A DNA stretch of 64,000 nucleotides from the NCBI GenBank assembly GCA_029558835.1, contig JAKQDH010000060.1, forward strand, positions 49,960 to 113,959. Direction: 5' to 3'. This DNA comes from Planctomycetota bacterium. GTDB lineage: Bacteria; Planctomycetota; Phycisphaerae; UBA1845. The number at the start of each line of letters is the position of its first letter. The first letter of the stretch is position 1. The notes under the pieces are model-generated. The model did no database searches and was not told where the DNA came from. It was given only the letters and a program-made list of their open reading frames with translations. Of this stretch, positions 53,615 through 62,450 are shown in pieces. Made by a program: the position numbers and the translations under genes.

Positions 53615-55762
53615 ATGCCTGAAGGCGTGGTGAGCAACTCGCGATTCAGCGCGGATGCCTCGGAAAGCTCGGTGTCCGGCACCCCCCCCATCGGCCGCGC
53701 GGGGTCGACGCTACCTGTTCAGCGGCCCACCGGCGTCAGGCGGGCGCGATACGTGTCCGCGTGGCTGGCGGTGGTCGTCGCATTTGGGCCGGTCGGTTTG
53801 AGCCGGGCCGAAACCGAGGCGAACGACGCAGGTGCGGGGACCCCGGCGGTCGCCCAGTCGGAGTCGCTGCTCAGGTACGTTCCTGCCGGTGCCGGGTTCT
53901 TTGTGCACGTCCCGAGCATTCGTGCGCTTGATGAGGCGTGGCGGCGCGCACACCTGGAGCGTCTGGGGGCACTGGTCGATCCGCGGGCAGGCGAGGAGAA
54001 GACGGGGCCGTTCGGCTTGCGCGAGGCGTTGCGTCTGCTGCTGGGCGGGCACACGGAGATCGACGTCGAGGAGTTGCTGGGGACGGAGTTGGCCCTGGCG
54101 GCCGGCTCCTGGCAAAAGGCAGACAGCGGCATCCTGTTCGTTCGCCTGCCCGACGCGGAAGCGCTCGACCGCTGGTTCCCCGTGGAGGAGCGTCTGGCCC
54201 CCCACCAGAACGAGGCCGACGGGCTGCTCCTCTTCCGAACGGCGGGGCGGATGCTCGTTTGCGTGCGGCACGGCATCGCGGCCATTGCGCCGCGGACCCG
54301 CGAGGCTGCGCTGATTCGAGGTACGATGCGGCTGATGGCGGGTGACCAGGGGGAAGTGCTTGGGCAATCCCGCCATTACGAGGAGTTGAGGGCCCGGGTG
54401 AAGGGGACGCCGCTGGCGGTGGCTTACCTGAGCGAGCCGGGCGAGACCGCACCGGGTGACTCCCCCGTGCTCAACGTCTGGCCGCCGTTTCAGCGTGCCG
54501 TGCTGGCCATCCACGAACGTGCCGCAGGGTTGGAACTGGAGTGGCACAGTGTCGCGCCGGGGTCGGTGGCAGGCACGGACACGTCCTTGAGTCGGGCTTC
54601 GCTTGAGTGCGTGCGGCGCCTGCCACGCAGCACGGTGCTGGCATGGGCGACTGCGGTCAACATCCGCGAGGCATCCGCACTCACCGCGAGCAACGGGCCT
54701 GCCTCCGGCACCGCCCTGTTGTGGAGTCTGCTGCGCGCCCTGCAAGCGGGAGGCGACGGCGAGCAGCGCGCCGGGCGGGATGAACGGACGGAAGTCGTGG
54801 TGGCGTGGGACCAGGACCTGCGTCCCGGCGGTTCAAGCCTTCAGCTCGCAGTGCTCGTGCAATCCACGCAGGCGGCCGTGTTGCGGGACAGGATGGTGGA
54901 AGTGGCGCGCCGGGCGCTGCAGGTGGTACGTCATCTTGATCCGTCGGCTCCCGCCGAGCCGTTGCAGGTTAATCGCACGACGTATCTCGGCACGCCGATT
55001 GTGCACATCCCGCTGGCAGGGTTCAGCAGTTCATCACCCGCGCACTCGGTGCTGTCGTTGCTGGCGCAGTGGGAGCCGGCGTTTGCCGCGCAAGACCGCT
55101 GGGTGATCGCGGCCTTGAGCCCGGACCACGTGCGTCGCATCCTGGACAGCCGGCAGGGCCTGTTGCCCCGCCTGGAGGACCGCGCTGAAATTGACTGGCT
55201 GGGTGCGTTGGACGAACCGGCGATGCTGGCGGTCGCGCAGCCGGTGGCGGCCGCGGGAGTGCTCGAAGACTGGCTCAAGACGCTGGAGGGCGGCGGTTCC
55301 TCCGTGCTGGCGCCGGCGTTGTGGGAGAAGCCGCTGGGCTGGATGCGCAGCCGCCAGCAGCAACTGGGCATCGGCATGCGCACGACGCAGACGCCGGGCG
55401 TCGTGGTGGTGGCGCGGGTGTATCCGGGCACGCCGGCCGCGGGGAAGCTCCTCGTCGACGATTGGATCGTGGGCGTAGACGGTCGGCTGCTGGACATGAA
55501 CGCCCCCAACGAGAGCCTGCGGCGGGAGTTGTTTGAGAGCACCGGGCGGGCGGGCCCCAAGCTCCGCGTCCTGCGTGCGGGGCGGATCATCGACGTGCAA
55601 TTGACGCGTTCCCTGCGGCAGGGGGAGCCGCTTCCTTCCGCCGCTGACATCGCGCGGCAACTGACGCCCGGAGCCCGGACGATCCGCGCGCTGAGCTTCG
55701 GTTACGAGGCGACGGACCCGGGGCACTACAACGGGCGGCTGGTGCTGAACCTGGAGCCGTGA
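53615..55762 (+). CDS. Exported DUF3352-like protein with C-terminal PDZ domain
   Basis: A 715-aa exported protein. A signal-like hydrophobic stretch (SAWLAVVVAFGPVGLSRAET) begins near residue 47 of the frame used; the start is uncertain and may be downstream of the ATG at 53615, as upstream sequence includes a repeat. Residues about 80-560 resemble the planctomycete DUF3352 group (RYVPAGAGFFVHVPSIRALD). Residues about 582-670 form a PDZ domain with PGTPAAGKLLVDDWIVGVDG. PDZ domains bind peptide termini, so it may belong to an envelope quality-control system (inference). It follows the sigma/anti-sigma pair on the same strand. Confidence 0.68.
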   Translation: MPEGVVSNSRFSADASESSVSGTPPIGRAGSTLPVQRPTGVRRARYVSAWLAVVVAFGPVGLSRAETEANDAGAGTPAVAQSESLLRYVPAGAGFFVHVPSIRALDEAWRRAHLERLGALVDPRAGEEKTGPFGLREALRLLLGGHTEIDVEELLGTELALAAGSWQKADSGILFVRLPDAEALDRWFPVEERLAPHQNEADGLLLFRTAGRMLVCVRHGIAAIAPRTREAALIRGTMRLMAGDQGEVLGQSRHYEELRARVKGTPLAVAYLSEPGETAPGDSPVLNVWPPFQRAVLAIHERAAGLELEWHSVAPGSVAGTDTSLSRASLECVRRLPRSTVLAWATAVNIREASALTASNGPASGTALLWSLLRALQAGGDGEQRAGRDERTEVVVAWDQDLRPGGSSLQLAVLVQSTQAAVLRDRMVEVARRALQVVRHLDPSAPAEPLQVNRTTYLGTPIVHIPLAGFSSSSPAHSVLSLLAQWEPAFAAQDRWVIAALSPDHVRRILDSRQGLLPRLEDRAEIDWLGALDEPAMLAVAQPVAAAGVLEDWLKTLEGGGSSVLAPALWEKPLGWMRSRQQQLGIGMRTTQTPGVVVVARVYPGTPAAGKLLVDDWIVGVDGRLLDMNAPNESLRRELFESTGRAGPKLRVLRAGRIIDVQLTRSLRQGEPLPSAADIARQLTPGARTIRALSFGYEATDPGHYNGRLVLNLEP
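53693..53717 (+). repeat. GGGGGGCCGACGCTAC word, copy 3 (variant, in coding frame)
   Basis: GGCCGCGCGGGGTCGACGC followed by TACCTG, a variant of the words at 45439 and 28616. It is translated as GRAGSTLP, comparable with GRGGPTLL in the bd-like subunit. Confidence 0.6.
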
Positions 55763-55824
55763 TGCCGGTCATGCCCCCGGGGACGGACCCCTGAGCCCTG
55801 TCCCCTGCCCCCCTCCCTGGCAGC

Positions 55825-55845
55825 GCCAATCGACAATCGTCATTC
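55825..55845. repeat. CGCCAATCGACAATCGT word, second copy
   Basis: The 17-mer also occurs in the repeat at 5430-5518. Here it lies between convergent genes, next to a hairpin. Confidence 0.65.
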
Positions 55846-55867
55846 GCCTCCGCGGCCCTCACCCCTG

Positions 55868-55893
55868 CCCCTCTCCCGGGGGGAGAGGGGTTT
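55868..55893 (+). terminator. CCCCTCTCCC hairpin, terminator candidate
   Basis: Perfect 10-bp stem (CCCCTCTCCC at 55868-55877, GGGAGAGGGG at 55881-55890) with a 3-nt loop and TTT after it, located between two convergent genes. It is also a dispersed repeat word (27085, 57821). Confidence 0.45.
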
Positions 55894-55905
55894 GCGACCG
55901 TGCGG

Positions 55906-57492
55906 TCAGCACATCTTGCCGAGTTCCTTTTCGACGACGTACAGCAGGCGCTGCGAGCGAATCAGGGCTAGTGACGTCTGGATGTCATCACCGAAAAGGC
56001 GGTCCTGCTCGGCATGGGCGATGCAGCGGCGGACCTCGCCGTGGGCCAGGCGCGGCCCGATGCCGGGCTGGAGCGGGACCCGGTAGTCGAGCGCCTGCGC
56101 GGCACACATCAACTCGATGGCAAGGACGGTCTCCGCGTTTTCGAGCACGCGCATGCACTTGACGGCCGAGCGCGCCCCCATGCTGACGTGGTCCTCCTGC
56201 CCCAGGGACGTGGGGATGGAGTCCACGCAGGCGGGCATACAGAGCCCCTTGTTCTCGCTGACCAGGGCGGCCGCGGTGTACTGAGGAAGCATGAAACCGC
56301 TGTTGAGCCCGGTGTTCTGCATCAACAGGGGCGGCAGTTCCTCGGCCCCGGCGAGCAGGAGGTAGATCCGCCGCTCGGAGATCGACGCCAGTTCGGCCAG
56401 CGCCATCGCCAGGTAATCCAGCACCAGGGCCAGCGGCTGCCCGTGAAACAGACCGCCGCTGATCACCTCCTCTGGTCCCAGGATGACAGGGTTGTCGGTT
56501 ACCGAGTTGATCTCGGTTTCCATGACTTCGGCGGCGTGGTGCACGGCCTCGCGGGAAGCCCCGTGCACCTGCGGCACGCAACGCAGGGAGTACGGATCCT
56601 GTACGCGCTCGCATTGGGCATGGGAGGGCAGAATCTGGCTGTCGGTCATGAGCTTGCGGACGTTGGCGGCCGACTCGCGGGCCCCGCGGTGCGGGCGCAG
56701 TTCCTGCAAGCGCGCGTCAAACGGGCGCAGGCTGCCGCGCATGGCTTCCAGCGACATCGTGGCAATCAGGTCGGCGTGCTTCAGCAGACGCCGGGCACAG
56801 ATCACCAGGACCGCCCCATACGCACTCATGAACTGGGTGCCGTTGATGAGGGCGAGCCCCTCCTTGGGCCCGAGCGTAATCGGATTGAGGTTGAACTGCG
56901 TCAGCGCATCCGCGGCCGGAAGCTGCTGGCCTTGCAGGGTGACGGTCCCGCGACCCAGGATGGGCAGCACCATGTGCGCCAGCGGCGCCAGGTCACCACT
57001 GGCGCCGACCGACCCCTGCGTGGGGACGACGGGGAGCATGTCGGCCTCGAGCAGCCGGCAAAGCGCTTCCAGCGTCTGGCGGGAAGCGCCACTCACCGCG
57101 TGACTGAGCGCAAGGATCTTGAACAGCAGCATCCAGCGCACGACTTCCGGCGGAGCCGGGTCCCCCACGCCGACCGCGTGCGAAACGATCAGGTTGCCCT
57201 GCAGGGTCTCGACCTGGTCGGGCGAGATGCGTTTGCGGCACAGCGGGCCGAAACCGGTGTTGATGCCGTAGGCGGGGGCAGGCCCGCGAGCGATCTGGCG
57301 CACCGCGGCACAGTTCGCCTCCAGGCGTTCCCACACGTGCTCGGCAATCTGCACGCAGGTGGGCCGGCCCAGGGCGGTGTCCAGGGAAGCCAAGGTTAGC
57401 GCCCCGCCGTTCAGCAGGAACCACGCCCGCCCCTCTTCATCGAGCTGCATGAAGACCGTCTGTGCCGCGGTGGCCGGTTCGGATGTCATCAT
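55906..57492 (-). CDS. hutH: Histidine ammonia-lyase
   Basis: A 528-aa MIO-dependent lyase that deaminates L-histidine to urocanate. The MIO-forming Ala164-Ser165-Gly166 lies in GSVGASGDLAPLAHM; the N-terminal YGINTGFG and the C-terminal TSLGQEDHVSMGARSA motifs are also present. Phenylalanine/tyrosine lyases share this fold, so substrate choice is not fully certain; overall motifs fit histidine. No other hut gene is in the window. Two adjacent ATGs open the frame at 57492. Confidence 0.92.
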   Translation of the reverse strand: MMTSEPATAAQTVFMQLDEEGRAWFLLNGGALTLASLDTALGRPTCVQIAEHVWERLEANCAAVRQIARGPAPAYGINTGFGPLCRKRISPDQVETLQGNLIVSHAVGVGDPAPPEVVRWMLLFKILALSHAVSGASRQTLEALCRLLEADMLPVVPTQGSVGASGDLAPLAHMVLPILGRGTVTLQGQQLPAADALTQFNLNPITLGPKEGLALINGTQFMSAYGAVLVICARRLLKHADLIATMSLEAMRGSLRPFDARLQELRPHRGARESAANVRKLMTDSQILPSHAQCERVQDPYSLRCVPQVHGASREAVHHAAEVMETEINSVTDNPVILGPEEVISGGLFHGQPLALVLDYLAMALAELASISERRIYLLLAGAEELPPLLMQNTGLNSGFMLPQYTAAALVSENKGLCMPACVDSIPTSLGQEDHVSMGARSAVKCMRVLENAETVLAIELMCAAQALDYRVPLQPGIGPRLAHGEVRRCIAHAEQDRLFGDDIQTSLALIRSQRLLYVVEKELGKMC

Positions 57493-57820
57493 GGGGGGAT
57501 TGTACTGCGCCCTTGCATCGGCGTCGCGTCAGTTCCTGACGGGGCGAGTGCGGGGGACGGCAACACGCAACCACGGGTGCTCCCCGGCCGAGGGTGGCGG
57601 CCGGAGACGAGTGGCAGGCCCGGGCGCCGCAACGACTTCCCCCGGTACGGCAGAGCGCCTGCGGAGCACCGACCAGACCGGTCGGCCCCCGCGGTCCGGG
57701 CATGCCGGCCGGGTTCTTCTGGTTCAGCGTGCGACCCGAATCCTTCGGGTTCAGCATACCGCTCGATGCGTCTTCCCGAGGCGCGGTCGTGCGGCCGACC
57801 GCTGCGAGAATCGCCAAGTC

Positions 57821-57860
57821 GGCTTGCCCCTCTCCCCCGTTGAGGCGAGAGGGGCAAGCC
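57821..57860. terminator. Hairpin after FKBP gene
   Basis: Perfect 14-bp inverted repeat GGCTTGCCCCTCTC (57821-57834) and GAGAGGGGCAAGCC (57847-57860), 9 bases after the stop of the FKBP gene on the minus strand. There is no T-run, so it may be a dispersed hairpin rather than a terminator. Confidence 0.5.
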
Positions 57861-57869
57861 CGGACGTCG

Positions 57870-59579
57870 CTACTCGTTGATGCCCAGCAGCTCCACCTCG
57901 AAGATCAGCGTGGAGTTGGCCGGAATGCCGGGGCGTTCCTGAGCGCCGTAGGCCAGGTCGGGCGGAATCTCCAGGCGACGCTTGCCGCCGACTTTCATGG
58001 AGCCGAGGCCCTCGGTCCAGCCCTTGATGACGCGGTCGAGGCGGAAGCGAACGGGCTCGCCGCGCTCGACGGAGCTGTCGAACACAGTCCCATCCGCGAG
58101 CCACCCGACGTAGTGGACCGACACGGTGTCCGTCGGCTGCGGTGACGCACCCTCGCCGACCTTGATGTCCCACTGCTTCAGCCCGGACGGGAACGTCACG
58201 ACCTCGATTCCCTCAACGGGAGTCGGTTTGGGTACCGGCTTGGCTTCCAGCAACTCGGTCTCCAGGATGAACGTTGCGTTGGGCGGAACGCGCGGCGGGC
58301 GACCCTGCTCCCCGAACGCGAGCGCAGGCGGGACCTCCATGCGCCGCTTGCCGCCGACCTTCATGCCCTCCATCGCTTCATTCCAGCCCTTCAAGGGCAA
58401 CTGTCCCAGACGCCACGTCACCGGCTCGCCCTGCTGCACCGAGCTGTGGAACAGCGTCCCGTCGCTCAGCCAGGCGCTGAAATGGAGGGTGACCATGGCA
58501 TGTGGGTCAACCGCGGGACCTTCGCCGGCCTTCAGGTCCCAGTACTTCAAGCCGGATTCCTTGACCACCGGCTCGATACCTTCCACGGAGGCCTGCTTCG
58601 GCGGTTGCTCGACCTTCACGAGTTCCACCTCGTAGATCAACGTCGCATTCGGCGGAACGCGCTGGGGAATTCCCTCCTCCCCATAGCCCAGCGCCGGCGG
58701 TACATCGAGGCGCCGCTTCCCGCCCGGCTTCATCGTCTGCACGCCTTCCTTCCAGCCGGCAACGGGCAATTCGTCCACTGGGAAACGCAGTGCATCTCCA
58801 CGCTCGGCCGAGCTGTCCAACAGGGTGCCGTCCTCCAACCACAGCGAGTAATGGAGCGTGACGATCGCCCCGTGCAGCGGCTCCTCGCCCTCACCTGCCT
58901 TGAGGTCGTAGTACTTCAGACCCGACGGTGTCACCACCGGCTCGATGCCTTCCACCTTGGGCGGCAGCGGCGGCTGCTCCACGCCGAGTAGCTCAACATC
59001 GAAAAGCAGGTCGGAATTGGCGGGTATGCCGGGCCGCCCGCGCTCACCATACGCCAGGGCCGCGGGGATGTGCAACTGCCGCTTGCCGCCGACCCGCATG
59101 GACAGGATGCCTTCGGTCCAGCCGGCGACCACCTGGTCCAGCCGGAACTTGCTGGGTTCGTCCCGCTCGCGCGAGTTGTCAAACACCTTGCCGCTGGTCA
59201 GCCAGCCCGTGTAGTGCACCGTAACGGTGGCACGCTTGTTGTACGGCTGCTCGCCGTCGCCCACCTTGATATCGTAGTACTTCAGACCCGATTCGGTCGT
59301 CACGGGAGTGAGCCCCTCAACAGACGAAGGCGTCGGCTGGGGCTTCTCCTCCGGTTGCGGCTGCTCCCCGGGTTTCGCCTCGGCCTTAGGCGCCGGAGTG
59401 GGAGGCGCCTGCGGAGGTGTCGGCGGCGTCTTGGGGGGCTCGGTCGCGGCGCCGGGCTGGGCCGGCTGCGCCGGCGGGGCTTGCCCCGCGGCCGTCATCG
59501 GCAGCAGCAGCACGACCGCCAACACCACGCAGGTAACGGTCACGCCCAGCACACCGCACATAGTCCGCACAGTACTCAT
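57870..59579 (-). CDS. Exported protein with four tandem FKBP-type peptidyl-prolyl isomerase domains
   Basis: A 569-aa exported protein. A signal sequence ([20 protein letters not shown]) is followed by a Pro-rich linker (residues 33-85) and four FKBP domains at about 88-200, 209-322, 331-445 and 455-569. Each has [13 protein letters not shown], [12 protein letters not shown], [14 protein letters not shown] and YG segments. FKBPs catalyse proline isomerisation and act as folding chaperones; here it should act in the periplasm. Domains 2 and 3 have lost part of the usual YTGWL (YSLWL, FSAWL), so they may be less active. The ATG at 59579 has AAAGG about 8 bases upstream. Confidence 0.9.
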   Translation of the reverse strand: MSTVRTMCGVLGVTVTCVVLAVVLLLPMTAAGQAPPAQPAQPGAATEPPKTPPTPPQAPPTPAPKAEAKPGEQPQPEEKPQPTPSSVEGLTPVTTESGLKYYDIKVGDGEQPYNKRATVTVHYTGWLTSGKVFDNSRERDEPSKFRLDQVVAGWTEGILSMRVGGKRQLHIPAALAYGERGRPGIPANSDLLFDVELLGVEQPPLPPKVEGIEPVVTPSGLKYYDLKAGEGEEPLHGAIVTLHYSLWLEDGTLLDSSAERGDALRFPVDELPVAGWKEGVQTMKPGGKRRLDVPPALGYGEEGIPQRVPPNATLIYEVELVKVEQPPKQASVEGIEPVVKESGLKYWDLKAGEGPAVDPHAMVTLHFSAWLSDGTLFHSSVQQGEPVTWRLGQLPLKGWNEAMEGMKVGGKRRMEVPPALAFGEQGRPPRVPPNATFILETELLEAKPVPKPTPVEGIEVVTFPSGLKQWDIKVGEGASPQPTDTVSVHYVGWLADGTVFDSSVERGEPVRFRLDRVIKGWTEGLGSMKVGGKRRLEIPPDLAYGAQERPGIPANSTLIFEVELLGINE

Positions 59580-59737
59580 GTAAGTTGCCTTTGTGAAAGA
59601 AACTCTACGTATCGCTGCAAGACCAAGTCGTCGCGCTCGCGACAACCGTGTCCCTCTCCCTGTCACCCTGGGAATGCTCGTTGCCCACGGCGCCGCTTCT
59701 GCGCGCCGATTCCCCTTACCCCCGGGTCGTGCTCGTC

Positions 59738-60397
59738 CTATCGCAGCCCCGATGCCTTCGACGGCGCGAACCACCGCCCCAAGTCGTTCACGACCCGCCA
59801 CACCCGTCGTGGATCGCGCGTGGCTGCAAACCGCGCCGACATCTCCAGACGCCCACCCGCCGCTTCCGCGTCCCCTTCCGCCACGGCCGCCAAGACGGCC
59901 TGATCGACAACACCGTTCAGGGCCTTGCCCGAGCCGGCCTCGTCGAAGAACACCGAGCCCGCCCCCCGCCACCTGAACACTCCGTCAGCCGTGCGGACCT
60001 GGTAGAACACCTGCCCGTTGATCTGGGTCGCGTCCGCTACCGTGCGCCCCGGGCGCGGACGCCACACGCTCTGAACCCAGATCACCTGCTCAATGGCGTG
60101 CTCCGGCCCCGGCTGCCTCTCGTCCGTCTTCTGCAGAACGAGATGCAGGTTGCCATGATCGTCCAGGTCGTAGTACGCAACGGGGAACGTCTCCCGGTAG
60201 CGGACCGGCTCCGCCGGGTCGCGGCAGTCCAGCAGTTGCACGGTGTTGGTGGCCGCCGGCAGGCAACCCGTGCCGCACGCTGCCAGCACTGCCATCGCCC
60301 ACCCCGTGTTCGATCGGGCGACCCCAGCCAGCAGCCCGACACCCTGGCCCCGGTCCCCCTTGCCCGGCAGGGCGTCCCTCTTCCACCGGGTAATCAT
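59738..60397 (-). CDS. Hypothetical protein, possible lipoprotein
   Basis: A 219-aa protein. It starts [20 protein letters not shown] at 60397, with GAGG upstream. A short hydrophobic segment [13 protein letters not shown] includes a lipobox-like LAAC, which would suggest lipid anchoring, although its distance from the N-terminus is longer than usual. The remainder ([40 protein letters not shown]) is beta-rich and not recognised. It lies upstream of the FKBP gene on the same strand, 158 bp away. Confidence 0.55.
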   Translation of the reverse strand: MITRWKRDALPGKGDRGQGVGLLAGVARSNTGWAMAVLAACGTGCLPAATNTVQLLDCRDPAEPVRYRETFPVAYYDLDDHGNLHLVLQKTDERQPGPEHAIEQVIWVQSVWRPRPGRTVADATQINGQVFYQVRTADGVFRWRGAGSVFFDEAGSGKALNGVVDQAVLAAVAEGDAEAAGGRLEMSARFAATRDPRRVWRVVNDLGRWFAPSKASGLR

Positions 60398-60805
60398 TGC
60401 CTCACCATAACCACCGTCCCCCCCACCGTCAAACTCCGTCCGAGCCCGTGTGGAAACGAGGGGCGCCATCCGAGCCCGAGCGGGAGCGAGGGGCCATTGG
60501 AGATCGCCAGATCAAGCCCCTCACTTCCGTTCGGGCTCCGTCCCGGTGCCCCCAGCCCCGGAGTGCTTTGCGTGCCGCTCGGTTCCAGTCGCACTGATCT
60601 CGCCCGGGCGGGTCGCTTTTCCCGGTTTTGTGCTTGACGCCCCCCCCCCCCCGGACGGGGTCCCTTGAATTTCGGACATGTCGGTCGGGGGTCAGGGTGC
60701 CGCGTCCACCCCGGTTGTGGGCGCGGGGCGGTAGGTCAAACGGGCCTTCGGCGCGAACCGCGTCGTTCTCGCCGTCGGTCCCATTACCACATCGGAGGAT
60801 CCCCA
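60398..60805. other. Intergenic stretch with hairpin and poly-C tract
   Basis: About 400 bp with no gene. It holds an imperfect 23-bp inverted repeat (60472-60494 and 60516-60538) and a related direct copy from 60440, plus a run of 13 C (60640-60652). The ribosome binding site GGAGG for the next gene is at 60794-60798. Confidence 0.55.
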
Positions 60806-61210
60806 ATGACACGCAAACATTGGATCGTGGGAGTTCTCATCTTCGCCAGCGTAGGGGCTGTGTGCCTTGGCGCCCTGTACACCTGGACCGGCGGCGGACA
60901 GGATGACAACTGGGACACGTCCGCAAACTGGTCCACGTATGGACAACGCCCGTATCCGTCCACCACGAGCGACGACGCCGTGTTCCCCTATGACCAGAAC
61001 GGTTGGGCCGTCAACCTGACCACGGAGCAGATTGACGACCTCAGCATCAGCGCCGACACCGAGTTTCAAGCCGGTGGCGGCGGCGGTGGTGGCTGGGTGA
61101 CCCTGACGGCCGACACCGTCACCATCTCCGGCACTTCGCCCGCCGGTGGGCACGAAGTTGTCGTGACTCTGTTCGAGAATGCCCGCATCACGACGGTTCC
61201 CACGCCGTAG
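60806..61210 (+). CDS. Short exported hypothetical protein, autotransporter-repeat-like
   Basis: A 134-aa protein. GGAGG lies 7 bases before the ATG. The signal peptide (WIVGVLIFASVGAVCLGALY) is followed by WTGGGQDDNWDTSANWSTYG, which resembles the start of exported beta-strand-repeat proteins of planctomycetes, and by AGGGGGGGWVTLTADTVTIS. It stops after only 134 residues, so it may be a truncated relative of the next gene, with which it shares the layout. Function unknown. Confidence 0.7.
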   Translation: MTRKHWIVGVLIFASVGAVCLGALYTWTGGGQDDNWDTSANWSTYGQRPYPSTTSDDAVFPYDQNGWAVNLTTEQIDDLSISADTEFQAGGGGGGGWVTLTADTVTISGTSPAGGHEVVVTLFENARITTVPTP

Positions 61211-61321
61211 ATGCCGGCCGGGCCCGGTGAACGTCAAGTTGGGGTGGGAACCGGTGCATGCAGTTCCCGCGCTCCGGAGGACGAGACTCGCAATACTCAT
61301 CTGCAGCAGAGGATAAACATC

Positions 61322-62326
61322 GTGGCAAGACGAATCGGCGTCATCGTTACCGTCCCGATCTTTGTGCTTCTCGCGGCCGTGCCCGCCGGCGCGACCGACT
61401 ACGTGTTCCGTCCACCCGACTACGCCCAGACCGGTGCGTGGCACATCAACGACAACTGGGTGCCCCCAGGGCACCCTGAGGCCGGCGATACGGCAACGAT
61501 CGGCCCGCTGCTGGACGGAAATCAGAACGTCTACTACCCCCGCTGCTACGTGCGCTTCGAGGAGTCAATTCGCGACGTGGCGGTCTACGGCGCGGGCGGG
61601 GGTGGGTGACTGGGGTCCCGGATCCTGATTTGCCAGTCTGGCAAACTGACCGTCCACCACGCGGCCACCATCGACGATGGAGCGTCCATTGTCTTCTATT
61701 ACTGCCCCATCCAGGGTGACCCCCGCACGGACTGCGGCTCGGGGGAGCTGAGCGTCGCCCATGACGCGACCATCAGCGGCAACGGGGGACAGATCTTGGG
61801 CGCCCCGAACTCCGGGCTCCCCGAGGTGTGCACCGAGGGGCTCAACCCCGGGATCATCAGCAGCGGGAACGATGGCGGGCTGCCGGCGGTCCTCACCCTT
61901 CAGAGTACCGGACAGAACCTCCTGCACGTGCACGGGCACATCGACCTCCGAGCGAAGACGGTCAACAACGCTCTCGTCGGCGTGAACAACGTGCTGGGGG
62001 CCAGCGTCGAGCATGCCATGAAGCTCTCCACCTGGCCCAAGTCGGGCAGCGGGGAGTGGTATGCCAACGACGGGCGGCTGGAGGTCCTGGTATCGGTGAG
62101 CGGGAGCGCCAAGTGGCGTATCAGTGGGGACAGCTCCGAGGCGCTGATCTGGATCAATGCCGAGTGCACGGACTTAAGCGGCAATGTCGAGTTGACGCAG
62201 GGGACGCTCGACGTGGACCAGAACTTCTGCACCTCGGGCAACCTGACCTTCGACGGACGGTCGACGGGAACACGCATCGCCGTGGCTTCCCTGCGCTCAG
62301 CCCAGTTCGGGGGGACGTGCCCATAG
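61322..62326 (+). pseudogene. Exported beta-strand protein interrupted by an in-frame TGA
   Basis: One continuous frame from the GTG at 61322 (AGAGGA 8 bases upstream) to the TAG at 62326 is interrupted only by TGA at 61607-61609 (codon 96). The N-terminal part has a signal peptide (VIVTVPIFVLLAAVPAGATD) and AWHINDNWVPPG; the part after the stop (LTVHHAATIDDGASIVFYYC and onward) is clearly the same protein. The paralogue upstream has Gly-run then Trp (GGGGW), so the TGA probably replaces TGG. It is a nonsense mutation, a sequencing error in a G-run, or readthrough. Function unknown. Confidence 0.72.
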
Positions 62327-62450
62327 CGGGGAAACACGCAGCACGCCCCCGGACGACCGAGAAAACGCCTCCGGGCACTCGTTCGCAAGACGTCCGCGGC
62401 GGACAGGCGTGTTGCCGCCAACTTGTCGGGACACTCAGTGAGGTGGTAGA

